Part shown: piece by piece, positions 1-7,721 of the stretch
Layout: each line of letters starts with the position of its first letter
How positions within the stretch are numbered: the first letter of the stretch is position 1
From: VAYN01 sp964540905
GTDB taxonomy: Bacteria > Actinomycetota > Thermoleophilia > Solirubrobacterales > 70-9
Reading direction: 5' to 3'
NCBI GenBank assembly: GCA_964540905.1
Contig: CAZIOS010000011.1
Location: 1-64,000, forward strand
Length of the DNA stretch: 64,000 nt
Program-made: the position numbers and the translations under genes
Notes under the pieces: model-generated
The model's database searches: none
What the model was told of the DNA's origin: nothing
The model's input: only the letters and a program-made list of their open reading frames with translations

Positions 1-50
1 TGGAGGGCCCGGATGCCTCTCAGGCGTTCACAAGGTGTGTGGGCGGGTCA

Positions 51-202
51 TCTAGCGAACCCCCCGCACGCGTCCAGCGGCGGCGGACACGGCGCGGTGC
101 GGCGTCCTCGGTCGCCCGAATAGCGCTGCTATTCGGGCTCCCTGCGTCCTTGCCCCGCTTGGTCCGGCGCTCGCTGGCCCGCGCACCCGGGTTTCGCCAG
201 CC
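51..202. repeat. Nested palindromic element, copy 1 of the long family
   Basis: Intergenic stretch at the left edge. The inner hairpin has perfect 10-bp arms (GCCCGAATAG at 114-123, CTATTCGGGC at 129-138) around a 5-nt loop. It is flanked by GTCCTCGGTCG (104-114) and CTCCCTGCGTCC (138-149), and both flanks recur exactly at 63091-63136. The outer arms, roughly 51-88 and 163-202, are imperfectly complementary. The core matches the right-edge copy at 39 of 46 positions by hand count. It lies just past the stop of the ThyX-family gene, so it could also act as its terminator. Confidence 0.6.
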
Positions 203-206
203 CCTC

Positions 207-1832
207 CTAGCCCAGCGGGTTCAATCCCGGCGGCGCCTCGGCCTGCTTGCTCGCCTGAACCTTCTTCCGCTGCGTCCGGATCTCGCTCAGGATCCGCTCC
301 AGGCGCGGCTCCTCGGAGCTGTCGACGTGGCTCATCGCGGCGGCGACGCCGGGGTGGATCGCGGCGATCCGCTCGTGCATCGCCTGGGCAACGGCGCGGT
401 AGGTGGGGTGGCCCTCGCGGCCGGAGCGCAGCTCGATCAGGTGCATGGCCTCGCGGGCGTTGAGGTCGAGCGTGTAGCGGATCCGGTAGGCGAGGCTGAG
501 CGCGTAGGGCGCCTGCTCGGCGAGGCCGGCCGCCAGCAGCCGCTCGTACTCGTTGCGGGAGATCTCCAGCGCCCGCTCGAACTCGCCGCCGACCCCGGCC
601 TCGCGGACCTCGTCGGGGACGCCGGCGCCGAGGTCGGGGCCAAGCCGCTGCCACTGGCAGGTCAGCATCCGGTGGCGCTGCAGGTCGCGGAAGGCGCCGT
701 AGTCGGAGACGATCTCGAAGCGGTAGCGCAGCGCCTCGAAGCCGCGGCCGGGGCGGTGGCGGCGGTTGGCGCGCTCGCCGGCCAGCGCCGCCAGCAGCTC
801 CGCCCGCTCGCCGCGGTCGAGGACGTCGAGCCGGGCGAGGACCTCGGTCTCCGGCGCGCTCGCCGCCTCGAACAGGCAGGAGGCGAGCAGGTCCTCTTCG
901 TTGCCGTCGACGTGGAGCAGCTCGACCGAGGGGGTGTCATCGCCGCCGCCGCGGCGATCGAGCCCGAGCCGGGCGACCCAGCTCTCGGTCCGCTCGCGGC
1001 GCCGCTGCAGGTAGGAGATCCACTCGCCGCCGCGGTCGGGGCGCTCGACCCGGGAGACGAAGCTCGGCATCACCCGCTGCAGCTCGGCCAGGATCATGCC
1101 GCCGTACTCGCGCGCCTCCGGCAGCGGTGAGGCCAGCAGCCGCAGGATCAGCTGCTCGTAGGCCTGGCCGGAGGCGTAGATGCCGACGTGGCTGAGCGTC
1201 GCCGCCGGCAGCAGGCCGCGCAGCAGGTCCAGCGCCTTGGCCCGGATCGAGCGCCGCCAGGCGCCCTCGGGCTCGCCCTCGCCGCGCGGCCAGCGGCCGG
1301 CCGCCCACTCCTCGACCTCCTCCAGCGAGCGCGAGTAGATCGCGAACAGCTCGTCCATCGCGCGGCGGAACTCGGGCCCGAGCTCGTCGTCGCTGTAGAA
1401 GCGGTAGCCGCCGCCGGGCAGCGGCTTGTCGTAGGGGATGTAGCGGGTCGACTGCTCGAGGTAGGCGGCGAGGCGGCCGCGCTGCAACTGCTTGGTGAGG
1501 ATGTTGGAGACCCACTCGCAGGCGACGTGGGCGCCGCCGACCTGGGCGATCGAGTCGTCGCCGTAGCCGACGAAGACGCGCTCGTAGAGCTTCGCCGCGC
1601 GCTCGCCCTCCTCGTCGTCGAAGGGGCGGCCGCCGGCCGGGGCGTCGGCCGCGAACTCCTCCAGGAAGAGCCGCCGCACGGTCCCGGAATAGCGCGAATA
1701 GCGGGCAAAAAGCGCCCCCTTGACGGTCTCCGGCAGGTTCACGAGGGCGAACACCGGGCGGTCCAGGTTGGTGAAGTGAGGGGCGAGGATCGCCTGCTCC
1801 TCGGGGCTGAACTGCTCGGACGGGTAGCGCAC
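207..1832 (-). CDS. ThyX-family (FAD-dependent thymidylate synthase-like) protein, double-length and divergent
   Basis: The 541-residue product has two ThyX-like halves. The first (about residues 40-270) carries EQSTRYIPYD and a KALDLLRGLLPAATLSHVG segment like the ThyX LPATT region. The second (about 300-500) carries RHRMLTCQWQ at about 386, where canonical ThyX has RHRxxSxNExSxR. True ThyX is about 220-250 residues, so this is a duplicated form with an altered signature motif. It may not synthesise dTMP. The start is GTG with no Shine-Dalgarno. A TACGAT hexamer on the minus strand (1839-1844) lies 6 nt upstream, which would suit a leaderless message. Family placement is fairly sure; activity is not. 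Confidence 0.75.
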   Translation of the reverse strand: MRYPSEQFSPEEQAILAPHFTNLDRPVFALVNLPETVKGALFARYSRYSGTVRRLFLEEFAADAPAGGRPFDDEEGERAAKLYERVFVGYGDDSIAQVGGAHVACEWVSNILTKQLQRGRLAAYLEQSTRYIPYDKPLPGGGYRFYSDDELGPEFRRAMDELFAIYSRSLEEVEEWAAGRWPRGEGEPEGAWRRSIRAKALDLLRGLLPAATLSHVGIYASGQAYEQLILRLLASPLPEAREYGGMILAELQRVMPSFVSRVERPDRGGEWISYLQRRRERTESWVARLGLDRRGGGDDTPSVELLHVDGNEEDLLASCLFEAASAPETEVLARLDVLDRGERAELLAALAGERANRRHRPGRGFEALRYRFEIVSDYGAFRDLQRHRMLTCQWQRLGPDLGAGVPDEVREAGVGGEFERALEISRNEYERLLAAGLAEQAPYALSLAYRIRYTLDLNAREAMHLIELRSGREGHPTYRAVAQAMHERIAAIHPGVAAAMSHVDSSEEPRLERILSEIRTQRKKVQASKQAEAPPGLNPLG

Positions 1833-1936
1833 CGGGGCATCGTAGTAGTGCTTGCGGCGGGGGCGAAAATGCCGCTCCCAGAACCTTGTCGGCGCGCAGG
1901 CCGGCGATCGGCGCCGGCCCGGACGGGGAGGACGAG

Positions 1937-3079
1937 ATGGTGAGGATCGGGTTGGGATTGACGCTGGCGCTGCTGCTGGCGGCGGGGTCGGCGGCGGCGA
2001 GTGCGAGCGCGGCGGCGATCGTCTCGCTCGGAGACAGCTTCATCTCCGGAGAGGGCGGTCGCTGGCTGGGCAACGGCTCGGAGCCGTTCGGGACCCGCTC
2101 CGGCACCGACCGCGCCGCCTTCGACTGCGACGAGTGGGGTATCTGCGAGTACGACCCGGCGCGGGTCTACGGGGCCAGCGAGGAGAGCGGCTGCCACCGC
2201 TCCGACCTGGCGCCGATCCGCAGCGCGCCGGTTGCCGGCGTGGCCCGCGTCAACCTCGCCTGCTCGGGGGCGCGGGAGGCGAACGTCTGGCCGGCGGCGC
2301 TGGGCGGGCGCGGCCACTTCGGCGAGCCGCCCCAGGCCGACCGGCTGGCGGCGCTGGCGCGGCGCCAGGAGGTGCGGATGGTGGTGCTGAGCGTCGGCGC
2401 CAACGACGTCGGCTTCGGCGGCCTGGTCGCCGGCTGCGCGCTCGACTGGGCCCGCAGCTCCGGCGAGGATCCCGTCCTCTGCTTCCCGGGTGCCGAGGCC
2501 GGGCTGGAGCGGACGCTGCCGGCGATGGAGTCGGGGCTGGAGAAGGCCCTGCGCGGCATCCGCGGCGTGCTCGCGGCGGCTGGCTACCGGCGCTCCGAGT
2601 ACCGCCTGGTGGCGATGGGCTACGCCTCGCCGTTCCCCTCCGGCCGCTGGTTTCGCTACCCGCAGGACGATTGGAGCCGGCTCGAGGAGGGCGGCTGCCC
2701 GGTCTGGGACGCCGACGCCGACTGGGCCGCTGGCGCCGGCATCGGCGCGATCGACGCCGCGATGCGCGCCGCCGCCGCGGCAACCGGGGCCGAGTTCCTC
2801 GACCTCCGCCACGCCCTCGACGGCCACCAGCTCTGCGACCGCCGCTCGCGCCGGGTCGGCTCCGAGGGACCCTCGGCGCGCAGCGCCGAGTGGGTCCGCC
2901 GCCTCTCCCTCGTCCAGGGCTCGAGCCGCGAGTCGCTGCACCCCAACGCCTACGGCCAGCGCGCGATCGGCGCCTGCCTCGGCCTCCTCTACACAAGCGC
3001 CCCCGGCGACTACGCCTGCCGCGACACCCCCGGCCGCGGCACCGCCGCGATGCGGATCGAGCCGCTGTCGCGGGGGTGA
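1937..3079 (+). CDS. Secreted SGNH/GDSL-type hydrolase
   Basis: A 380-residue esterase/lipase of the SGNH fold, probably exported. The ATG at 1937 was chosen because GGGGAGG precedes it and it opens directly into a signal peptide (hydrophobic residues 5-27). Block I is SLGDSFISGEG (catalytic Ser about 34), block III is GANDVGFG, and block V is SLHPNAYGQ with the catalytic His about 335. The central region has several Cys, consistent with disulphides in the exported enzyme. The pattern resembles Streptomyces-type secreted SGNH lipases; the substrate cannot be told. It is transcribed divergently from the ThyX-like gene. Its stop codon lies inside the palindrome at 3076-3115. Confidence 0.85.
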   Translation: MVRIGLGLTLALLLAAGSAAASASAAAIVSLGDSFISGEGGRWLGNGSEPFGTRSGTDRAAFDCDEWGICEYDPARVYGASEESGCHRSDLAPIRSAPVAGVARVNLACSGAREANVWPAALGGRGHFGEPPQADRLAALARRQEVRMVVLSVGANDVGFGGLVAGCALDWARSSGEDPVLCFPGAEAGLERTLPAMESGLEKALRGIRGVLAAAGYRRSEYRLVAMGYASPFPSGRWFRYPQDDWSRLEEGGCPVWDADADWAAGAGIGAIDAAMRAAAAATGAEFLDLRHALDGHQLCDRRSRRVGSEGPSARSAEWVRRLSLVQGSSRESLHPNAYGQRAIGACLGLLYTSAPGDYACRDTPGRGTAAMRIEPLSRG

Positions 3080-3115
3080 ACGATTGCTGGGGTCATAGGC
3101 CCAGTAAACGTTCAC
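3076..3115. terminator. Palindrome between convergent genes (family A, copy 1)
   Basis: The 16-bp arms GTGAACGATTGCTGGG (3076-3091) and CCCAGTAAACGTTCAC (3100-3115) pair at 14 of 16 positions around an 8-nt loop. It sits between the convergent ends of the SGNH hydrolase and the VOC gene and includes the hydrolase stop codon. It may serve as a bidirectional terminator, though it lacks a U-tract. The same 40-bp unit (35 of 40 identical by hand count) recurs at 17894-17941 inside nuoE, so it is a dispersed repeat and not a private terminator. Confidence 0.65.
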
Positions 3116-3127
3116 GGGTGGCGAGCC

Positions 3128-3478
3128 CTAGTCCGGCGCCGCCGCCATCAGCTCGACCCGGTGGCCGCCGGGGGCGGTGACGATCGCCCGCGGGGTGCCC
3201 CAGTGCTCGCGGCGGCGCTCGGGCTCGAAGCCGTGGGCGCGCAGGCGCCCGAGGGCGACGTCGAAGTCGGGGACGACGACGGCGAGGTGGCCGCGGGGCG
3301 GCACGGTCGGGCTCTGCTGATGCATCAGGTGGATCTGGGTGCCTTCGCGCTGCAGCCAGGTGAAGCCGTCGCGCAGCGAGGGCGGCGGCGCGACCGGCTC
3401 GAAGCCGAGCAGGGCGAAGAGCTCGGCGGTGCGCTCGAGGTCGGCCGGGGCGACCTCTATGCCGGCGTGGTGGAGCAT
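3128..3478 (-). CDS. VOC (glyoxalase/bleomycin-resistance) family protein
   Basis: A 116-residue single VOC unit with two beta-alpha-beta-beta-beta repeats. It starts MLHHAGIEVAPADLERTAEL and carries the second-repeat signature GHLAVVVPDFD about residues 63-73. It ends with GHRVELM, where the metal-ligand Glu of VOC enzymes usually sits. His4, His64 and Glu109 are candidate metal ligands. The ATG overlaps the stop of the upstream AEC transporter gene by one base (TGATG), so the two are probably translationally coupled. Substrate unknown. Confidence 0.75.
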   Translation of the reverse strand: MLHHAGIEVAPADLERTAELFALLGFEPVAPPPSLRDGFTWLQREGTQIHLMHQQSPTVPPRGHLAVVVPDFDVALGRLRAHGFEPERRREHWGTPRAIVTAPGGHRVELMAAAPD

Positions 3479-4401
3479 CAGAACAGCAGGGATAGCAGGG
3501 CGGCGAGGACGACGAGCAGGGTCGACCAGACGATCGCCTCGGCGACGACCTGGTTGTCGAGCCCGTAGGCGTGGGAGACGATCATCGCGTTGAGGCCCGT
3601 CGGCATCGCCGAGAGCAGGCGATAGGCGGCGGGGAGGTCGATCAGCGGCGCCGCCAGCAGGGTCAGCAGCGCCGGCGCGATCAGCAGCCGGCCGGCGAGG
3701 GAGACCAGGACCGGCCGGGTCAGCGGCGGCGGCATCGGCAGCTCGCCGTGCTCGGCGCCCTCGGCCAGGGTGGCGCCGACGGCGAAGAAGCCGATCGGCA
3801 GGATCGCGACCACCAGGGCCTGCGAGGCGTCGACGAGGACGTGCGGCGCCAGCGCGCCCGGCGCCAGCAGGCCGGCGATCGCCGCGTAGAGCGGCGGGTT
3901 GCGGGTGAAGAAGGCGCGCACTCGCTGGCGCGGGCTTTCGCCGGCCCTGGTCCCGAACGCCGCCCCGACCGCGAAGGCGCCGAGCAGCAGGCAGGGGCTG
4001 CTGACGAGGACGTCGTAGAGGACAGCGGTCGAGAGCTGGTCGCGACCCAGCAGCGCCACCGTCATCGGGTAGCCGAGGTAGGCGGTGTTGACGACCAGGA
4101 CGGTGCAGATCATCGCCCCGACCTGGGGCCGGGAGAGCTTCAGGAAGCGGCTCGCGACCCACCAGACCAGGACCGAGGTGAGCGAGATCGCCACGATCGC
4201 CAGTCCGATCCCGACCCCGCGGTCCAGATTGATCTGGGAGGACGCGAGGTTGAAGAAGATCACCGGCGGCAGCAGGAAGTAGAGGATCGCCAGCAGCGCC
4301 TGGCGGGCGGCGTGGGCGGCGGCCCGCGGTCGGCGGCGCTCGGCGACGACGCCGACCGCGGTGGCGGCGACGATCGCGGCGGCGGTCAGCAGGACGCCGA
4401 T
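3478..4401 (-). CDS. AEC-family (auxin efflux carrier-type) transporter, atypical start
   Basis: An integral membrane permease, probably a carboxylate exporter, with about 10 helices. Family features include the mid-protein TAYLGYPM segment and the late MPTGLNAMIVSHAYGLD segment. From the first ordinary start (GTG at 4263) the product is only 261 residues and lacks the first helix. The open frame continues upstream through GVLLTAAAIVAATAVGVV, giving about 307 residues, the usual family length. No ATG, GTG or TTG occurs there. The best site is ATC at 4399-4401, six bases after GAGGT. It sits between the acyl-CoA ligase and the VOC gene. A rare ATC start, a sequence error, or the short GTG form are the alternatives. 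Confidence 0.7.
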   Translation of the reverse strand: MGVLLTAAAIVAATAVGVVAERRRPRAAAHAARQALLAILYFLLPPVIFFNLASSQINLDRGVGIGLAIVAISLTSVLVWWVASRFLKLSRPQVGAMICTVLVVNTAYLGYPMTVALLGRDQLSTAVLYDVLVSSPCLLLGAFAVGAAFGTRAGESPRQRVRAFFTRNPPLYAAIAGLLAPGALAPHVLVDASQALVVAILPIGFFAVGATLAEGAEHGELPMPPPLTRPVLVSLAGRLLIAPALLTLLAAPLIDLPAAYRLLSAMPTGLNAMIVSHAYGLDNQVVAEAIVWSTLLVVLAALLSLLF

Positions 4402-4425
4402 GCGGAGACCTCGGGCCGGGGGCGC

Positions 4426-6189
4426 TCAGCCGGCCGAGGCGTAGAGCGCCTCGATCTCGGCTTCGTAGCGGCGCTCGATCGGCCGTCGCCGCAGCTTCAT
4501 CGTCGGGGTCAGCTCCTCGCCGCCGGGCGCCCACTCGCCCTCGAGCACCCGGTAGCGCTTGATCTGCTCGACCCGTGAGAGCCGCGCGTTGGCGACGGCG
4601 ACGGCGGCCTCGACCTCGGCGGCGATCGCCGGGTCCGCCGGGTCGGCGCCGCGCGCCGCCAGGTACTCGAGGTCGAGGGTCAGCAGGGCGACGTTGTAGG
4701 GGCGGCTGTCGCCGATCGCCACCGCCTGGCCGATCAGCGGCGAGGCCGCCTTCAGCTTCGCCTCGATCGTCGCCGGCGACATGTTCTTGCCGCCGGCGCC
4801 GATGATCAGCTCCTTCTTGCGGTCGACGATCCGCAGGTAGCCGGCCTCGTCGAACTCGCCGATGTCGCCACTGGCCAGCCAGCCGTCCTCGCTCAGCGCC
4901 TCGGCGGTGCGCTCGGGCATGTTGCGGTAGCCCTTCATCACGATCGGCCCCCGCACCATCACCTCGCCGTCCTCGGCCAGCCTCACCTCGACCCCCGGCA
5001 ACGGCGGTCCGACGGTGCCGACCCGGACCGCTCCCGGCGGGTTCAGCGTCGCCACCGAGCAGAGCTCCGACATCCCCCAGACCTCGCAGATCTCGATCCC
5101 CATCGCGAGGAAGAACTCGATCACCTCGGGCGGGGTCGGCGCCGCTCCGACCGCGAACTGCTCGACCTGGTCGAGGCCGAGCATCTCGCGGATGCCGGCG
5201 AAGACGCGCTCGTCAGCCGCCTCCCATTCGGCCTGCAGCTTGGGCGGCACCTCGCCGGCCATGTAGGCGGCCACGCGACGGCGGCCGATCGCCATCGCCC
5301 ACTCGGTCGCCTCGCGTTTCCCGGGGTCGGCCTCGGCCGCCATCGCCGCCTCCATCGCGCTCATCAGCTTTTCCCAGATCCGCGGCACCCCGCCCCAGAA
5401 GGTCGGCCGCACCGCGATCGTGTAGGCGACCATCTGCCGCGGGTCGGGGCAGCAGTGGACGCAGCTGCCGTAGAGCATCTGCGCGTAGAGCTGCGACCAG
5501 CGGTCGGCGACGTGGGCGGCGGGCAGGAAGGAGACGCTGCGGCCGCCCGGGGCGGTGCCGAAGACGGCATCGCAGGCGCGCCACTCGGCGACCATGTTGG
5601 CGTGGGTCAGCTGCACGCCCTTGGGCGGGCCGGTGGTGCCGGAGGTGTAGATCAGGCAGAGCACGTCCTCGGGCTCGACCGCGCGCCAGGCCGCCTCGAA
5701 GTCGAATCCGGGCTCGCCCTTCGCCTCCAGCTCGGCCAGTGAGATCGTCCCCGCCGGCGCCTCGCCGTCGACGACGACCACGTGCTCCAGGGCCGCGACC
5801 CGCTCGCGCGCCTCCAGCACGCGGTCGAGGAAGCCCTGCTCGGTGACGATCACCCGGTTGGCGGCGTCGGCGACGACGTACTCGATCTGCTCCGGCGAGG
5901 AGGTGTTGTAGACCGAGAAGCAGGTGGCGCCGAGGTGCATCGCGGCGCAGTCGGTGAGGTGGAAGGCGGGCCGGTTGACGAGCATGAAGCCGACCGTGTC
6001 GCCGCGCCCGACCCCGAGCGCCGCCAGCCCCGCGGCCCGCCGCCGCACGGTCGCCGCGTACTCCCCGAAGCTCGCCTCGAACTCGCTGTCCTGCAGCCGC
6101 AGCGCCGGGCTCTCGGCCCGCTCGGAAGCGGTGATCTGGAACGCCTCGCACATGGTCGCGGCGGACAGCGCGCGGGGCCTCTCGCTCAT
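4426..6189 (-). CDS. AMP-dependent long-chain acyl-CoA synthetase (FadD15-like)
   Basis: A 587-residue ANL-superfamily ligase that would activate fatty acids as acyl-AMP and then acyl-CoA. Visible motifs are the P-loop YTSGTTGPPKGVQLTH (about residue 180), the adenine motif EVWGMSELCS, GWLASGDIGEFD with the ATP-ribose Asp, and the hinge IVDRKKELIIGAGG. The C-terminal domain ends with LTPTMKLRRR, which holds the adenylation Lys. The long insert between the motifs is typical of the long-chain class. ATG at 6189 was chosen because the upstream frame has no family similarity. It begins 35 bp after nuoN and probably shares the tail of that transcript. Confidence 0.88.
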   Translation of the reverse strand: MSERPRALSAATMCEAFQITASERAESPALRLQDSEFEASFGEYAATVRRRAAGLAALGVGRGDTVGFMLVNRPAFHLTDCAAMHLGATCFSVYNTSSPEQIEYVVADAANRVIVTEQGFLDRVLEARERVAALEHVVVVDGEAPAGTISLAELEAKGEPGFDFEAAWRAVEPEDVLCLIYTSGTTGPPKGVQLTHANMVAEWRACDAVFGTAPGGRSVSFLPAAHVADRWSQLYAQMLYGSCVHCCPDPRQMVAYTIAVRPTFWGGVPRIWEKLMSAMEAAMAAEADPGKREATEWAMAIGRRRVAAYMAGEVPPKLQAEWEAADERVFAGIREMLGLDQVEQFAVGAAPTPPEVIEFFLAMGIEICEVWGMSELCSVATLNPPGAVRVGTVGPPLPGVEVRLAEDGEVMVRGPIVMKGYRNMPERTAEALSEDGWLASGDIGEFDEAGYLRIVDRKKELIIGAGGKNMSPATIEAKLKAASPLIGQAVAIGDSRPYNVALLTLDLEYLAARGADPADPAIAAEVEAAVAVANARLSRVEQIKRYRVLEGEWAPGGEELTPTMKLRRRPIERRYEAEIEALYASAG

Positions 6190-6224
6190 GGCGGCGACGA
6201 TATCGCCCGGGCGAGCGCGGTTGC

Positions 6225-7721
6225 TCAGAAGAGCGACGCGCCGGCGTGTTGGGCGAAGTCGACCAGCGGCTGCGGGATCACGCCGAAGAAGATCGTGGCG
6301 GCGGCGCAGAGCAGGGCCGGGGCGAGCAGGTAGAGGCGGCGGCCGGCCTGGGGATCGATCGGGTCGGCCTCGGGGGCGGCGCCGGCGATCGCCGGGGTAG
6401 CGGCGAGATCGCCTTCGGGGCGCATCCACATCGCCGCCACCACCCGCAGGTAGTAGGCGAGCGAGATCATCGTCCCGACCGCGATGAAGACCGCCAGCCA
6501 GGTGTAGTCGCCTTCGACCAGGGCCTCGATCAGGTAGAGCTTGCCGATGAAGCCCGCGGTCGCCGGCAGCCCGGCCAGGGCCAGCATCGAGATCGTCAGC
6601 GGCCAGGCCAGCAGCGGCCGCTCGGCGCCGAGGCCGCGGACGGCGCGGATGCCGTCGCCGAAGGGCGTTTCGCGCTCGCGGGCGACGATCACCGCGAAGG
6701 CGGCGAGGTTCATCAGCGCGTAGGCGGCGAGGTAGAAGACCAGCGCCCCGATCCCCGCCCGCGAGGCGACGACGATGCCGCCGAGCATGTAGCCGGCCTG
6801 GGCGATGCCGGAGTAGCCGAGCAGCCGCTTCAGCGAATCCTGGCCGAGGGCGCCGACGTTGCCGACGACGATCGAGATCGCGGCCAGGACCGCCAGCGCC
6901 GGCTGCCACTCGTTCACCTGGGGGCCGAGGGCGACGTCGAAGAAGCGCAGGAAGACGGCGAAGGCGGCGGCCTTGGTCGCCACCGCCATGAAGCCGGTGA
7001 TCGGCGTCGGCGCCCCCTGGTAGACGTCGGGCGTCCACTGGTGGAAGGGGGCGATCGAGGTCTTGAAGGCGAGCCCGACCGCGGCCATCGCGATCCCGAT
7101 CAGGATCAGCGGATCGCTGAGGACGCCGTTGTTGACGATGCCGCGGGCGATTCCCTCGAACCCGGTCGAGCCGGTGCCGCCGTAGAGGAAGGCCATCCCG
7201 TAGAGCAGCGTCGCCGAGCCGAGCGAGCCGACGATCAGGTACTTCAGCCCCGACTCGAGCGAGCCCTCGCGGCGCAGGTTGGTGGCGCAGAGGATGTAGA
7301 GCGGGATCGAGAGGGTCTCGATCGCGACGAAGAAGGTGACCAGGTTGGTCGCCTGCGCCAGCAGCGTCATTCCCAGCACCGAGCCGAGCAGCAGCGCGTG
7401 GTACTCACCGCCGCCGGCTTCCTCGCTGGCCGGCTCGCCGAGCGAGAGCAGGACGGTGACGGCAGCGGTGAGGATCGCGATCAGCGAGATCGAGATCGCC
7501 AGGTCGTCGAGCCGCAGGGCGCCGGTGATCAGGTTCGCCGCGTCCCCCCAGCGCCAGATCAGGAGGCCGGCGGTGGCGGCCAGGGTTAGCAGCGTCAGCG
7601 CCGGCGCGGTCCGCCGCAGCGGCTTGAAGACCGCCGTCATCAGGACGACGACGAGGCCGACCGTGAGCGCGATGATCGGCGAGATCCCGGCGTAGTCGAT
7701 ATGCGGTTCGTGGAAATTCAT
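6225..7721 (-). CDS. nuoN: NADH-quinone oxidoreductase subunit N
   Basis: A 498-residue polytopic subunit of complex I and one of the three antiporter-like proton channels (with NuoL and NuoM). It has about 14 hydrophobic helices. The family core includes FKTSIAPFHQWTPDVYQGAPTPITGF (Lys in the broken helix region) and LKRLLGYSGIAQAGYMLGG. The ATG overlaps the nuoM stop by 4 bp. It is the last gene of the A-to-N cluster. Confidence 0.95.
   Translation of the reverse strand: MNFHEPHIDYAGISPIIALTVGLVVVLMTAVFKPLRRTAPALTLLTLAATAGLLIWRWGDAANLITGALRLDDLAISISLIAILTAAVTVLLSLGEPASEEAGGGEYHALLLGSVLGMTLLAQATNLVTFFVAIETLSIPLYILCATNLRREGSLESGLKYLIVGSLGSATLLYGMAFLYGGTGSTGFEGIARGIVNNGVLSDPLILIGIAMAAVGLAFKTSIAPFHQWTPDVYQGAPTPITGFMAVATKAAAFAVFLRFFDVALGPQVNEWQPALAVLAAISIVVGNVGALGQDSLKRLLGYSGIAQAGYMLGGIVVASRAGIGALVFYLAAYALMNLAAFAVIVARERETPFGDGIRAVRGLGAERPLLAWPLTISMLALAGLPATAGFIGKLYLIEALVEGDYTWLAVFIAVGTMISLAYYLRVVAAMWMRPEGDLAATPAIAGAAPEADPIDPQAGRRLYLLAPALLCAAATIFFGVIPQPLVDFAQHAGASLF

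Noticed and set aside
3076..3115. Simple private rho-independent terminator only
   Set aside because: No U-tract follows and a nearly identical unit is inside nuoE, so it belongs to a repeat family even if it also terminates transcription.
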